Shown: positions 26,372-36,092, counted from the first letter of the stretch. The stretch: 55,827 bases of DNA from Proteiniphilum sp. (GCA_018433945.1 JAHDQF010000080.1:1-55827); one strand, 5' to 3'. Program-made: numbers and translations. Notes: generated from the letters alone by a model not told the origin.

Positions 26372-29362
26372 TTACTTTCGCAGCCGTTCATTGATCATTT
26401 GCTGAATATCAGCTTCGTCGCCCTTGTAATTTGCTTTCAGGCTTTCCAGATATTGGCGTGCCTGAAAGGTATCGCCCTTGGCCCGGTAGGTATCCGATAA
26501 TACGATGAGCGCCCGGGCCATCCAGTACTGGTGGGGTGTTCCTTTCTGTATGAACTCTTTCACCTGTGCCTCGGCGCGGTCGTATGACTTCCAGCGGTAG
26601 TAGGTATCGGCCAGGATGAACTGCGCCTCTGCACCCTGGATGCTCCTGGTGTCATTGGCGAGGTAACGGAAGTCGGCCATTGCCTTTTCCACCTCATTGA
26701 TCTGCTGATAAGCTTTGCCACGCAGATATCGCGCTTCGTTCACCATCTCCTGTGAGAGCGTGCTTCCCTCCAGCAGCTCAGTGGCGGTGCGTGCTGCCTC
26801 ATGATAACTGCTCATTGCTGTCTGGCAGCGTATCATTCCCATTTGTGCTGTCTGCTTGTTGGTTGTATTTCTTGCAACGTTTGCCAGCCGTGCGTAGTCT
26901 GCCAGTGCCTGACGGTAGTTGCCATTGTTATATTCGGTTTGTGAGGCATAGAGCAAAGCATTGTCGAGGAACTTCACATTGCCGGCATCGATCACCCTTC
27001 GGAAGCGGGAGAGTGCTTCGTCTTTGTTTCCTTTCTCATCGGCAATCACACCCAGCCAGTAGTGGGCATCGCTGCTGTATGCCCCATTGGGATAGGATTG
27101 CAGGTATTTCAGCAGTGAGGCCTCGGCATCACTCCTGTTGCCACGCATGTAGATGCTTTCGGCGGCCAGGTAGGTGAGTGAGTCCTGCCGCGAGGGGGTG
27201 ATCCGCACCCCACCGGGAACGGAGTTGACATAATCGACATATGACTGGATGTCGTTCATGTCACGGTAGACCGTCTCAAGCGATATCAGCGCATTACGGG
27301 CATCGTCGGTCCCGGGGAAGTTGGAGACCACTCTCTTGTATGCAGCGATGCTCTCGCGGTGGTTCCCGTTATTGTAGTATAGTTGTCCCAGTTGTACCCC
27401 TCCCTGGCTGGCCAGCGGGCTTCTTGGGAAATCGCTTATCAGTTGTTCCAGCACCGTGATTGCTTCATTCTCCCGGTTGAGCATGGTGAGTGCTCTGCTC
27501 TTCTCGTAGAGTGCGTCATCGAAATATTGTGAGTGGGGATAGCGACGCATCAGGTTGTCGAGTGCCGTGACCTTGCCCTGGTAGTTGCGTTGCAATCCCA
27601 TGACGAAAGCTCGTTGGTAAGCCGCATAATCGGCTGCTGCAGGGTTGCTCTCAGCAGCCTGTGCATAATATCGTTCCGCCTCTGCAAACTGGCGGTTGAA
27701 ATAATAGCAGTCTCCCACACGGTTCAGGGCATCAGCCACTTCAGCCTTGCTGCGATTTTTCTCCGTAGAGAGGTAGCGCTCAAAAGCGTTTACCGCCTGG
27801 TTATACTGTTGCTGTTTGAAGTAGGCATAGCCCAGGTTGTACCAGCCCATTGCATAATTTTCATTGGTTGGTTCGGCGTTCAGCGTGAACTGCCGGAAAT
27901 CACTTGCCGCCTGCATATAGTTACCCATCCGGTAATAGGATTCCCCCCGCCAGAACCAGGCGTTGTTTCGGGCCTTGGGATCATAGCTACCAATCGCGAT
28001 GCTGTTGTTGAAATAATCTACTGCCCGGTTCATGTTCCCGTTGATGAACTCCTGTGCGCCCAGTTGGAAGAGCACCATCTGTTTGGCCTCCAGGATTCGC
28101 CTGCCGGGGTTTGCTATTCGGTTGATGGCATTGAGTGCCGCCTGATAGTCTTTAGTGGTGAGAAAGGTCTCTGCAAGGATGTCATTAACCTGGCCGGTGT
28201 AGGGTGACTGCGGGAACTCACGAAGGAAGTTTTCGAAAAGGGTGATCGACTCGCTGAAGACGGAGAAGTTGGTTTCATGTGCCAGCAGTGCATAGTTGAA
28301 CATGGCTGTCTCCCTTACCTGTGGGTCGAAGTTGTCACGTGCTGCTGCCTCGAAGGCCATCTGTGCCTCCTGCTTGCGGTTCAGCTTCAGATAGGTCTGG
28401 CCCAGGTGAAGCTGTGCATTTTGTGTAAGGGCATCGGCATCACCCACCGCCAGTTGAAACATTTTTAGCGCCTCCTCATGTTTGCCGCCCTCGGCGTAGG
28501 AGAGCCCGAGGAAATAGGCATCGCCCCGCAACGGTTGGGTGGTCGATGAGAGGTATCGTTCGTAGCGGGGAATTGCCCGGGAGGGTTGTCCCAGACGGAA
28601 GTAACTGTTCCCCAGCACCCTGTTGAGCTCGGTCACGTGGTTGCTTCCCGGGTATTGCACCAGGAACGCCTCTGCCAGCTGCACCGCTTCATTGAGCCTG
28701 CCGTCGAAGAAGGTTGCCTGGGCTGTGTAGAAAGCCACCTCTTCGCGGTAGTCGGGATGATCCTTCAGTCGCTGGAAACGATTGAGTGCAGCGGTATAGT
28801 TTCTGTTTGTGTAGTCGATGTAACCCAGGTAGAAGTCGGCCGCATCCCGGTATCTGCTGCTGTTCAGCGAAAGCAGTCCAAAGCGGCGTTTGGCTTCTTC
28901 GTCGTTGCCCAGTTGCAGCTCGGTATATCCCGAACGGAAGCTGTAATCCTCCTGGTCGGTGAGGGTGAGGTAGTCCAGGTCAGCCAATGCAAACCAGCTA
29001 CGGGTGGTTTCCCACTCTTTTCGGTCATAATGGTAGGAACCGATCAGAAAATAGAGCGGATGGCGGTGTATACTCTCCGGGTGGTTGTTGAGAAACGCTT
29101 TCAGTAACGCTATACTCTGCTCGCCACCCCGTTTGAATGATGCCACTGCCCGCATGTATGCTGCCTCCTCTTTCATTCGCTGGTCATTGCTCTCCGGTAT
29201 AAAGCGAGACAGCATATCTTCCGCGCCTGCGTAGTTTCCTTCGAGGAACATCTCTTTTCCCTGGTTGAACAGCTTCTCCGGCTGTGTATGGTATACTGCC
29301 CGTTGTGCGACCGATAGTTGCAGTAGGGACAGAAGTGTCAGTAATAAGCATATTTTTCTCAT
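26372..29362 (-). CDS. Very long secreted TPR protein
   Basis: 996 residues from ATG 29362 (MRKICLLLTLLSLLQLSVAQ, a signal peptide). The mature protein is nearly all helical tetratricopeptide repeats, with some twenty or more copies of patterns such as GNYAGAEDML, AIPRYERYL, AMGWYNLGYAYFKQQQYNQAV and EALSRFRRVIDAG. Such periplasmic or outer-membrane-linked solenoids serve as scaffolds for protein complexes. It lies between the NUDIX gene and the plugless barrel, all on the same strand, which suggests it works with the barrel. No enzyme domain seen. Confidence 0.88.
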   Translation of the reverse strand: MRKICLLLTLLSLLQLSVAQRAVYHTQPEKLFNQGKEMFLEGNYAGAEDMLSRFIPESNDQRMKEEAAYMRAVASFKRGGEQSIALLKAFLNNHPESIHRHPLYFLIGSYHYDRKEWETTRSWFALADLDYLTLTDQEDYSFRSGYTELQLGNDEEAKRRFGLLSLNSSRYRDAADFYLGYIDYTNRNYTAALNRFQRLKDHPDYREEVAFYTAQATFFDGRLNEAVQLAEAFLVQYPGSNHVTELNRVLGNSYFRLGQPSRAIPRYERYLSSTTQPLRGDAYFLGLSYAEGGKHEEALKMFQLAVGDADALTQNAQLHLGQTYLKLNRKQEAQMAFEAAARDNFDPQVRETAMFNYALLAHETNFSVFSESITLFENFLREFPQSPYTGQVNDILAETFLTTKDYQAALNAINRIANPGRRILEAKQMVLFQLGAQEFINGNMNRAVDYFNNSIAIGSYDPKARNNAWFWRGESYYRMGNYMQAASDFRQFTLNAEPTNENYAMGWYNLGYAYFKQQQYNQAVNAFERYLSTEKNRSKAEVADALNRVGDCYYFNRQFAEAERYYAQAAESNPAAADYAAYQRAFVMGLQRNYQGKVTALDNLMRRYPHSQYFDDALYEKSRALTMLNRENEAITVLEQLISDFPRSPLASQGGVQLGQLYYNNGNHRESIAAYKRVVSNFPGTDDARNALISLETVYRDMNDIQSYVDYVNSVPGGVRITPSRQDSLTYLAAESIYMRGNRSDAEASLLKYLQSYPNGAYSSDAHYWLGVIADEKGNKDEALSRFRRVIDAGNVKFLDNALLYASQTEYNNGNYRQALADYARLANVARNTTNKQTAQMGMIRCQTAMSSYHEAARTATELLEGSTLSQEMVNEARYLRGKAYQQINEVEKAMADFRYLANDTRSIQGAEAQFILADTYYRWKSYDRAEAQVKEFIQKGTPHQYWMARALIVLSDTYRAKGDTFQARQYLESLKANYKGDEADIQQMINERLRK

Positions 29363-29411
29363 GATGATCCTGTTTGATCCCCTCAGATCCGTTTGCATTT
29401 GCGGGGAGGGA

Positions 29412-29936
29412 TTAAATAACAATCTGTAAGATTTTTTCTATTCCTTTACGTATCGAAGTGAGTCCGAATTCAGCCGGACGGATCCCCTCCCGGGGGATAA
29501 AGAGTAGCTCTGCCACATCGTCGTCGGCACGCAATCCGTTGAAATCGTTTACCTTGCATCTAAAAAAGAGATCCACGGTATGTACTTCGAAATCCGAATA
29601 TAGGTAAATATTGGGAATGGAAAAAAGATAACGAGGATTTAGAACGGTCAAACCACTCTCTTCCCGGATCTCTCTGATCACCGCCTCTTCTGCTGTCTCG
29701 TGCAGGTCAATAAAACCGCCAGGAAGATCGAGGCTCCCTTTCGCGGGCTCTTTCGCTCTGCGTGCTACCAGTATCTCCCCCCTATCGTTCACAATCACAG
29801 CCACTACTGCCGCCGAGGAGTTGAAATAGTAGATGAAGCCACATCTGGCACATTTTTTTGCTTTCTCGTTGTGTTCAGCGAATGTTGCCGATCCACAGCG
29901 GGGACAGTAGTGAAATTGGTGTAGCGGATGATTCAT
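29412..29936 (-). CDS. NUDIX hydrolase with N-terminal zinc ribbon
   Basis: 174 residues from ATG 29936 (MNHPLHQFHYCPRCG), ten bases after the mrp stop. A four-Cys zinc ribbon (CPRCG...CARCG) resembles that of NADH pyrophosphatases; the Nudix box is complete (GGFIDLHE, seven residues, REIREESGL). It hydrolyses a nucleoside-diphosphate-linked compound, perhaps NADH or an oxidised nucleotide; the substrate is not determined by what is visible. Likely co-transcribed with mrp. Confidence 0.9.
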   Translation of the reverse strand: MNHPLHQFHYCPRCGSATFAEHNEKAKKCARCGFIYYFNSSAAVVAVIVNDRGEILVARRAKEPAKGSLDLPGGFIDLHETAEEAVIREIREESGLTVLNPRYLFSIPNIYLYSDFEVHTVDLFFRCKVNDFNGLRADDDVAELLFIPREGIRPAEFGLTSIRKGIEKILQIVI

Positions 29937-29946
29937 CGTTCCTTTG

Positions 29947-31056
29947 TCATTTACGTGTGATCTCAACGATGCCGGTTTTGGGCAGCTCCCGGTTGCGCTT
30001 GTTAACCGCTTCCACCAGGTTGTCTGCCAGCTGGGCGAAAGCCATACCGGTTACACTCTCCTGGTAGAGGGCCACCGGCTGCCCATCGTCACCCGCTTCA
30101 CGGATGCTCTGAACAATGGGGATCTGTCCCAGTAAAGCATATCCCTTTTCAGCAGCGAGGCGTTTGCATCCCTCCTTGCCGAACAGGTAGTAACGGTTCT
30201 CAGGCAGCTCGGCAGGTGTGAACCAGGACATGTTCTCCACCAACCCCAGGATGGGTACATTCACCTTCTCGCCGGTAAACATGCTGATCCCTTTGCGGGC
30301 ATCGGCCAGTGCCACCTCCTGGGGTGTACTCACGATCACCGCACCCGTGATGGGTAGTGTCTGCACCAGTGTGAGGTGGATGTCGCTGGTGCCTGGCGGC
30401 AGGTCGATCAGAAAATAGTCCAGCTCACCCCATGAGGCATCGCCAATCAGCTGTTTGAGTGCGTTGCCGGCCATGGCACCCCGCCACACCACTGCATCCT
30501 CTTTCTTTACGAAGAAGCCGATGGAGAGCATCTTCACGCCATACTGTTCGATGGGTTGGATCATGTCACGGCCCTCCACCTTTTCCGCCATGGGTGCAGC
30601 ATCTTCTACTCCCAGCATTTTCGGTACCGATGGCCCGAAGATGTCGGCGTCGAGCAGTCCCACCCGGTATCCTTTCTGTGCAAGTGCCACTGCCAGATTC
30701 GTACAGACGGTGCTTTTGCCTACCCCTCCTTTTCCGGAGGCAACTGCTATGATATTCTTCACGCCGGGCAGCAGTTCTGATAACGCCGTCCGGGGTGGCA
30801 GCTTCGACTTCACCTTGATGTTGCCCTTGATCTCGATATTCTTGTCGCCATACAAGAGGATTGCCTGTTCGGCCATTTTCACCACCGACTTGATAAAGGG
30901 GTCGTGAGGCTTTTCGGTGATGAGCGAAAAGCTTACCTTCATTCCTTCAATGCGGATATCATCTTCCACCATCCCGGCAGAGACAATATCCTGTCCTGTT
31001 CCAGGGTAGCGCACATTTTTCAGTGCATCGATTATTAACTGGGGATAGATTGCCAT
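29947..31056 (-). CDS. mrp: Mrp/NBP35 family iron-sulfur carrier ATPase
   Basis: 369 residues. An N-terminal MIP18 (DUF59) domain (about 1-85) precedes a deviant Walker A P-loop ATPase, SGKGGVGKSTVCTNLA, with DADIFGPSVPKMLG. Family members carry and transfer Fe-S clusters to target enzymes. The CxxC pair usual in Mrp after ENMS is absent: the segment reads ENMSWFTPAELPENRYYLFG, as in other Bacteroidota members, so cluster binding may differ. Forms a short unit with the NUDIX gene. Confidence 0.92.
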   Translation of the reverse strand: MAIYPQLIIDALKNVRYPGTGQDIVSAGMVEDDIRIEGMKVSFSLITEKPHDPFIKSVVKMAEQAILLYGDKNIEIKGNIKVKSKLPPRTALSELLPGVKNIIAVASGKGGVGKSTVCTNLAVALAQKGYRVGLLDADIFGPSVPKMLGVEDAAPMAEKVEGRDMIQPIEQYGVKMLSIGFFVKKEDAVVWRGAMAGNALKQLIGDASWGELDYFLIDLPPGTSDIHLTLVQTLPITGAVIVSTPQEVALADARKGISMFTGEKVNVPILGLVENMSWFTPAELPENRYYLFGKEGCKRLAAEKGYALLGQIPIVQSIREAGDDGQPVALYQESVTGMAFAQLADNLVEAVNKRNRELPKTGIVEITRK

Positions 31057-31157
31057 AGTTTTTTTAGCTATTAGCTATAAGCGATAAGTTATAAGCAATT
31101 TAACTTATCTCTTGTCGCTTGTTGTCAATTGTTTATATTTTCACTTTTTTTTACCGC
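31057..31157. repeat. AT-rich spacer with short repeated words
   Basis: Between trmB and mrp: repeated AGCTAT, ATAAGC and AACTTAT words on the left half (31067-31110) and CCGCTTA/CCGCTTG/CCGCTTA in direct tandem (31153-31173) running into the trmB 3' end. Confidence 0.5.
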
Positions 31158-31907
31158 TTACCGCTTGCCGCTTATTCTCGCATTTCTGCCGAAGCTGCGA
31201 TAGCTGTCTCTTTCGATTTCAACCACAGGTTCTACCCATTCCTGCCGTTTGGGGCAGATGAACCGGAGGTACTTGATGGATAAACCACGACTAAGCCACT
31301 GTTGTTCATAAAAGGTACGTATTTCGAGGAGATCCTCTTCCATTCCGGAGTGATAAAGATCATCGGTCTCATCCAACAGCTCCAGGTTGTTCCGCCTGAT
31401 CATCTCGCGGGTGTAGGTGTAGAGAAAGGGGCTATCGCTTTTCAGATGGATGATTCCGTTCTCTTGCAGGATTCGGCTGTACTCTTTCATAAAGCGGGTG
31501 GAGGTGAGTCGTTTGTTGGTCTTTTTCATCTGTGGATCGGGGAAAGTGATCCAGATCTCCGATACTTCGTTTTCGGCGAAGAAGTGGCGAATCAGTTCGA
31601 TATGGGTGCGCAAAAAGGCCGCATTGGTGAGCTTCTCCTCCAGAGCTTCTGTCGCTCCTTTCCACATCCTTGCTCCCTTTATATCGATGCCGATAAAATT
31701 CTTCCCGGGATATCGACGTGCCAGTCCCACCGTATACTCACCCTTGCCACATCCCAGTTCCAGCACAATGGGGTTGTTGTTCCCAAAATGTTCATTCCAT
31801 TTGCCTTTCAGTGGGAAGCCACTTTCACGCAGTGTCTTGTAAGTATACTGAAAAACATTGCCGTAGGTGGCCATATCGGCAAATTTGGCCAGTTTATTCT
31901 TTGCCAT
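31158..31907 (-). CDS. trmB: tRNA (guanine-N7-)-methyltransferase
   Basis: 249 residues. SAM-dependent enzyme making m7G46 in tRNA. The SAM site is [15 protein letters not shown], followed by [15 protein letters not shown], the catalytic-region [18 protein letters not shown] and FLRTHIELI. Normal length and start. A -7-like element (TATTTTTG, 31945-31952) lies upstream. Ends in short direct repeats that encode SGKR at the C-terminus. Confidence 0.94.
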   Translation of the reverse strand: MAKNKLAKFADMATYGNVFQYTYKTLRESGFPLKGKWNEHFGNNNPIVLELGCGKGEYTVGLARRYPGKNFIGIDIKGARMWKGATEALEEKLTNAAFLRTHIELIRHFFAENEVSEIWITFPDPQMKKTNKRLTSTRFMKEYSRILQENGIIHLKSDSPFLYTYTREMIRRNNLELLDETDDLYHSGMEEDLLEIRTFYEQQWLSRGLSIKYLRFICPKRQEWVEPVVEIERDSYRSFGRNARISGKR

Positions 31908-32298
31908 GCATCAATGTTCCATCATTTGTCTCACATTTCACCTGCAAAAATAACCAATTCTGTGCGAAAAGTGAAACTTTCTTGCAAACACGCTGGTGGT
32001 TTATATGATACGAATTCATTGAATTGTTTTCAGTTTGTCGCCTGCATTTCATTTTCTCCTCCCAGGAGTGGATTTTGTAATGAAACGTTTTTTTTCTGAC
32101 CTTTAAATTTCAGACCCGAAGCGGAATGGATTGTTTGGTAATATTTTGTTAAGAATCAGAAAAACAGACACATATGACATCCTGCGATTTTTTTGAGAAA
32201 TAACGATTTTTCCCTGAGAAAAAGTGTTGTTGAAATATCAGATATCCAAAATTATCTATACCTTTGCTATACTAATATCTTAAAAACCCAAGTAATAT
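31908..32298. other. Divergent trmB-gdhA promoter region (391 bp)
   Basis: No gene or RNA gene recognised. It contains promoter-like elements for trmB (minus TATTTTTG, 31945-31952) and gdhA (plus TACCTTTG, 32259-32266). The middle is AT-rich with no repeat structure that I can see. Confidence 0.6.
32259..32266 (+). promoter_or_regulatory. Candidate gdhA promoter (-7 element)
   Basis: TACCTTTG matches TAnnTTTG, 33 bases before the start codon; -33 box not clear. Confidence 0.5.
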
Positions 32299-33636
32299 AT
32301 GAGAGTGAATGACATAATGACACAACTCGAGGCAAAACATCCCGGTGAATCGGAATACCTTCAGGCAGTGAGGGAAGTGCTGGTTTCCATTGAAGAGGTG
32401 TATAACCAGCATCCGGAATTTGAAAAAGCGGGCATCATCGAACGCATGGTGGAGCCCGACCGTATATTTACCTTTCGTGTGCCCTGGGTGGATGACAATG
32501 GAAAAGTGCAGGTAAACCTGGGATACCGTGTACAGTTTAACGGTGCACTCGGCCCCTATAAGGGAGGCATTCGTTTCCATTCATCCGTAACACTCTCCTC
32601 CCTTAAATTTCTGGGGTTTGAACAGACTTTTAAGAATGCACTGACCACGCTCCCCATGGGGGGCGGTAAGGGCGGTTCCGATTTCTCAACCCGGGGGCGT
32701 TCACAGGCAGAGATCATGCGTTTCTGTCAGGCTTTCGTGATGGAGCTTTGGCGTAACATCGGTCCCGATACCGACGTGCCGGCAGGCGATATCGGTGTGG
32801 GGGGCCGTGAAGTGGGGTACATGTTTGGCATGTACAAGAAACTGGCCCGCGAACATACCGGCACTTTTACCGGTAAGGGGATGTCTTTCGGCGGATCACG
32901 CCTGCGGCCCGAGGCAACCGGTTTCGGGGCGCTCTACTTCGTGCAAAAGATGTGCGAGGCACACCATATCGACCTGAGCGGGAAAACCGTGGCTGTCTCC
33001 GGCTTTGGTAACGTGGCCTGGGGCGCCGTTACCAAGGCTACCGAGCTGGGGGCAAAGGTGGTGACGATCTCCGGTCCCGATGGTTACATTTACGATGAGG
33101 ATGGTGTGAATACAAAAGAGAAAATTGATTATATGCTGGAGTTGCGTGATTCCGGGAACGATGTGGTGGCACCCTATGCCGACCGGTTCCCGGGTGCGGT
33201 GTTCTATCCCGGAAAGAAGCCCTGGGAGTGCAAGGTGGATATCGCGTTACCTTGTGCCATTCAGAATGAGCTGAACCTGGAGGATGCTCGTCAGTTGAAA
33301 GCTAACGGTGTGATCCTGGTCGCAGAGGTATCCAATATGGGTTGTACGGCTGAGGCGGTCGATTACTTCATTGAGAACGAGATCCTCTTTGCGCCAGGAA
33401 AAGCGGTGAATGCCGGCGGCGTGGCCTGTTCCGGTCTGGAGATGACACAGAATGCCATGCACATCTCCTGGAGCAACGAGGAGGTGGACAAGTGGCTGCA
33501 CCAGATCATGAGCGACATTCACGAACAGTGTGTGGCACACGGCCGGAACGGGAAATACATCAACTACGTGAAAGGTGCCAACATTGCTGGCTTCATGAAG
33601 GTGGCCGACGCCATGATGGCGCAGGGTGTGGTTTGA
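32299..33636 (+). CDS. gdhA: NADP-type glutamate dehydrogenase
   Basis: 445 residues, the hexameric ~50 kDa class. Makes glutamate from 2-oxoglutarate and ammonium. Marks: GYRVQFNGALGPYKGGIRFH, the catalytic-lysine segment LPMGGGKGGSDF, PAGDIGVGGREVGYMFGMYKK, and the nucleotide loop VSGFGNVAWGA. The length and GGREVGYMFG suggest the NADP(H) form, though coenzyme choice was not tested. Its stop lies ten bases from the convergent neighbour, without room for a terminator. Confidence 0.95.
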   Translation: MRVNDIMTQLEAKHPGESEYLQAVREVLVSIEEVYNQHPEFEKAGIIERMVEPDRIFTFRVPWVDDNGKVQVNLGYRVQFNGALGPYKGGIRFHSSVTLSSLKFLGFEQTFKNALTTLPMGGGKGGSDFSTRGRSQAEIMRFCQAFVMELWRNIGPDTDVPAGDIGVGGREVGYMFGMYKKLAREHTGTFTGKGMSFGGSRLRPEATGFGALYFVQKMCEAHHIDLSGKTVAVSGFGNVAWGAVTKATELGAKVVTISGPDGYIYDEDGVNTKEKIDYMLELRDSGNDVVAPYADRFPGAVFYPGKKPWECKVDIALPCAIQNELNLEDARQLKANGVILVAEVSNMGCTAEAVDYFIENEILFAPGKAVNAGGVACSGLEMTQNAMHISWSNEEVDKWLHQIMSDIHEQCVAHGRNGKYINYVKGANIAGFMKVADAMMAQGVV

Positions 33637-33646
33637 AAGAAGCCCG

Positions 33647-34471
33647 TTAGGGAAGTAGTAATCTGGATTTTACCACTGAATTGTTTTTTTTGACAATTCC
33701 GTACAGATAATTTTTTTCATAGCGATCCCATGCAATGCCTTGACCTTCTGAGGTGATTTCTAAGATATTTTTCAACGCAAGAGTGGATCCCATCCCCGGT
33801 AATTGCAGGACATAGACCCTGGCACTGTCGTGACCGGTTACATATAAATTGCCATCAGCTCCCCAGGAACCACCCGAGCAACTCATGGGTTTGAATTCCT
33901 GCAGAACGGGCACGGGAAATGTCCAGGATTCCATTTCATGCCAGTTTTTATCGAATTTCACCAAGACGGTCCACCTGTTATTTTTGTTTGTCAGCGGTTC
34001 AAATTTGTCATAATGGGCAAAGCAGACCCACCAGGAATCGTTGTAATAGTCGGCCCAGGTGCAGGAGCCATATTTAATCCCAAAACTGTGGGAACCGAGA
34101 TGTTCCAAATTTTCCGTATCAAAGATCTCAATTGAACTGGTCATTGGGATTTCCGGATAATTTGAATGGGCGCAGTAAAGTTTGCCGTTCACCACTACGC
34201 CCCCATCGAAATGGATAATCTGTCCTGAATCGTCCTTCCATTCTGCAACCAGTTCACCGTTTTTTTTACGGTATTTCCCGATTCCTTTTGTGTTGATTGC
34301 ATAAAAATAAGCCGAATCAACCGCAACGCCCTGCCTTGCTTCCTGAATTTCATAGATCCGGACTGTTTCGAAGGCGGCATTCTTGGTTTGGGAAAAAGAA
34401 ACGGTTGTAATCGACAAAAAAAACAGGAATATGATGATTTCTGTTTGCTGTAATATTTTATTGTTTCTCAT
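33647..34471 (-). CDS. Secreted protein of unknown function, probable beta-propeller
   Basis: 274 residues with a signal peptide (IIIFLFFLSITTVSFSQ). The mature part repeats a propeller-like rhythm: GVAVDSAYFYAINTKGIGKY, GGVVVNGKLYCAHSNYPE, GGSWGADGNLYVTGHDSA, GQGIAWDRYEKNYLYGI. I do not recognise a named family; lactonase-like or quinoprotein-like sugar/peptide enzymes share this look. Bases are AT-richer than gdhA (25 G+C of 60 at 33961-34020, against 39 of 60 at 33001-33060). Last gene of the TonB receptor module. Confidence 0.72.
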   Translation of the reverse strand: MRNNKILQQTEIIIFLFFLSITTVSFSQTKNAAFETVRIYEIQEARQGVAVDSAYFYAINTKGIGKYRKKNGELVAEWKDDSGQIIHFDGGVVVNGKLYCAHSNYPEIPMTSSIEIFDTENLEHLGSHSFGIKYGSCTWADYYNDSWWVCFAHYDKFEPLTNKNNRWTVLVKFDKNWHEMESWTFPVPVLQEFKPMSCSGGSWGADGNLYVTGHDSARVYVLQLPGMGSTLALKNILEITSEGQGIAWDRYEKNYLYGIVKKNNSVVKSRLLLP

Positions 34472-34530
34472 AAATGAACCTGGGTTGATAAATCAAACTG
34501 CTGTAAAATTACTTTTTATTTCCAAACGTT

Positions 34531-34619
34531 GTGGTAAAACCCGCCGGTTTTAGCCGCTTATACTTTAGTCGGCTTTTGCCGAAGTATGACCCGCATACTT
34601 TAGTGGGTGGGTGTTGAGT
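34531..34619. repeat. Cluster of inverted and direct repeats between two secreted-protein genes
   Basis: Visible: TAAAACC/GGTTTTA around 34535-34552; a stem of TCGGC/GCCGA with outer ATACT/AGTAT around 34560-34587; ACCC/GGGT around 34589-34608; and ATACTTTAGT repeated at 34560 and 34595. May be a transcript end or processing site. Confidence 0.5.
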
Positions 34620-34649
34620 CTTTCCCGAATTCTTTCCGGGCATTGAAAA

Positions 34650-36092
34650 TTAATCCGGGAATAACTGAACCCATCGCCCGTCGAAGCCTCCATCGCTGGT
34701 ATTCCAGTCCGCATATTCCCCTTTACCCAGAAATATACCCCTGTTTTCCAGTTCGTCCTCAACAGAACCATCACCCCGCGTACCGTTGTGGGCAAAATAT
34801 TGATGTTGATACCACGGTTCAGGCCCCAGTTCTGAGTAGAAATTATCGCCTTCCGTACCATAAATGTACACTCCCCAAAACCAGTGTTTCCGGATGTACC
34901 CTTTCCGGTCCTCGTCGGGATCCTGGGTATCCAGTGCGGTGTAATGGAATGTTTGTATTCCTGACGAGACTTCGGTAGTTCCGTTTTCACCGGTAACAGG
35001 GGTCACCAGATTGACAGAAAGATCATCTTTCCAGTTGGCCGGATTTAAATGGCTGGGGATGATGTCAGCCAGATCCTGCAGTTCATAGGTAATTCTTTTG
35101 ACTTCAGACATGGGAACACTGGTATACTGATCTTTCCCGGAAGCCAGGCTTGATGCATTGCCCGTTTGTATCGCCTGTGCATTCCAGAAACTCGTTGCCT
35201 CGGGATCTGACTGATCAACAAAAATATAATGGAACCGGGTTTTGCCTTCGTTGTTGATATCAACTTTGGCAGTTGCATTATTCGCATTGAGTTCCATGAT
35301 ATCGGACCAGCTCTCCTCAACAAAATGCAACTCTCCCTGCGAAGGATTAAACGGGTTGAAATCCCAGTCCGCCTGCCAGATCATCACATGTTTGCCGGCA
35401 GATGTTGTCATGAAGTTAAGATCCGCATCGGGATATTCCCTGGCGTTGTGCAGGCTGTGCCGGGTAATGACCACATAGTTAATTTCCTCACCGGAGCCAG
35501 GTCCTCCATTGATATTGTCAATTCTGATCTCTATCCGTTCCCAGTCGTGTATCTCATAACGCTGCTTGGCATGATATACATGGTAGAGCAAAATAATGCT
35601 ATTGGTTTGGAGCGAATGATCGTAAAATTTTATGGCTGCCGCATAGAGTGTCGGCCTGATCTGCCAGTCGGGATGTGCCCCCTGGTTGACATACTTTTTC
35701 AGTTCCTCACTCCAGTTCTCTTTGTTATTGGCCAGGTAATTGTCCTGGTCGTAATTGAAGTTGGTGATCCAGTCATGACCTTTGTGATTATCGTCATATT
35801 CATTCGCTTGTTTGAAAATTACGGGAGAATAATATTGCAGATAAGACCGGATTTGTTCATGGGTCAAATCAGCAGTCAGTTCAGATTGGCTGACGAACTG
35901 ATCCCATTGTTCTGCTGCGGTTGTCTGATTGTCCGTCAGCGTTTGATTATCCGTGCAGGCCGGCATTCCCGATATGAAACAGCATGCAAGGAACAGAACA
36001 AATGCTCCCTGCATATCATGTTTTGATATACATACATATTTTTTATGTCTGAGTCCAAATTTTTTCATACGATTAAAACTATTGATTTTCAC
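34650..36092 (-). CDS. Secreted or lipoprotein of unknown function with an HDWE motif
   Basis: 480 residues from the first ATG; the signal (GAFVLFLACCFISGMPAC) begins near residue 28, so the true start may be ATG 36014 (MQGAFVLF). C46 could be lipidated, though the lipobox is not canonical. The core has YYSPVIFKQANEYDD, LLYHVYHAKQRYEIHDWERIEIRID and, near the end, FWGVYIYGTEGDN. HDWE within a beta strand recalls NPP1-like and Vps62-like proteins (GHRHDWE, GDWEHV), but the match is too short to assign. Lies 224 bases after the TonB receptor gene, with its own -7 element. Confidence 0.72.
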   Translation of the reverse strand: MKINSFNRMKKFGLRHKKYVCISKHDMQGAFVLFLACCFISGMPACTDNQTLTDNQTTAAEQWDQFVSQSELTADLTHEQIRSYLQYYSPVIFKQANEYDDNHKGHDWITNFNYDQDNYLANNKENWSEELKKYVNQGAHPDWQIRPTLYAAAIKFYDHSLQTNSIILLYHVYHAKQRYEIHDWERIEIRIDNINGGPGSGEEINYVVITRHSLHNAREYPDADLNFMTTSAGKHVMIWQADWDFNPFNPSQGELHFVEESWSDIMELNANNATAKVDINNEGKTRFHYIFVDQSDPEATSFWNAQAIQTGNASSLASGKDQYTSVPMSEVKRITYELQDLADIIPSHLNPANWKDDLSVNLVTPVTGENGTTEVSSGIQTFHYTALDTQDPDEDRKGYIRKHWFWGVYIYGTEGDNFYSELGPEPWYQHQYFAHNGTRGDGSVEDELENRGIFLGKGEYADWNTSDGGFDGRWVQLFPD

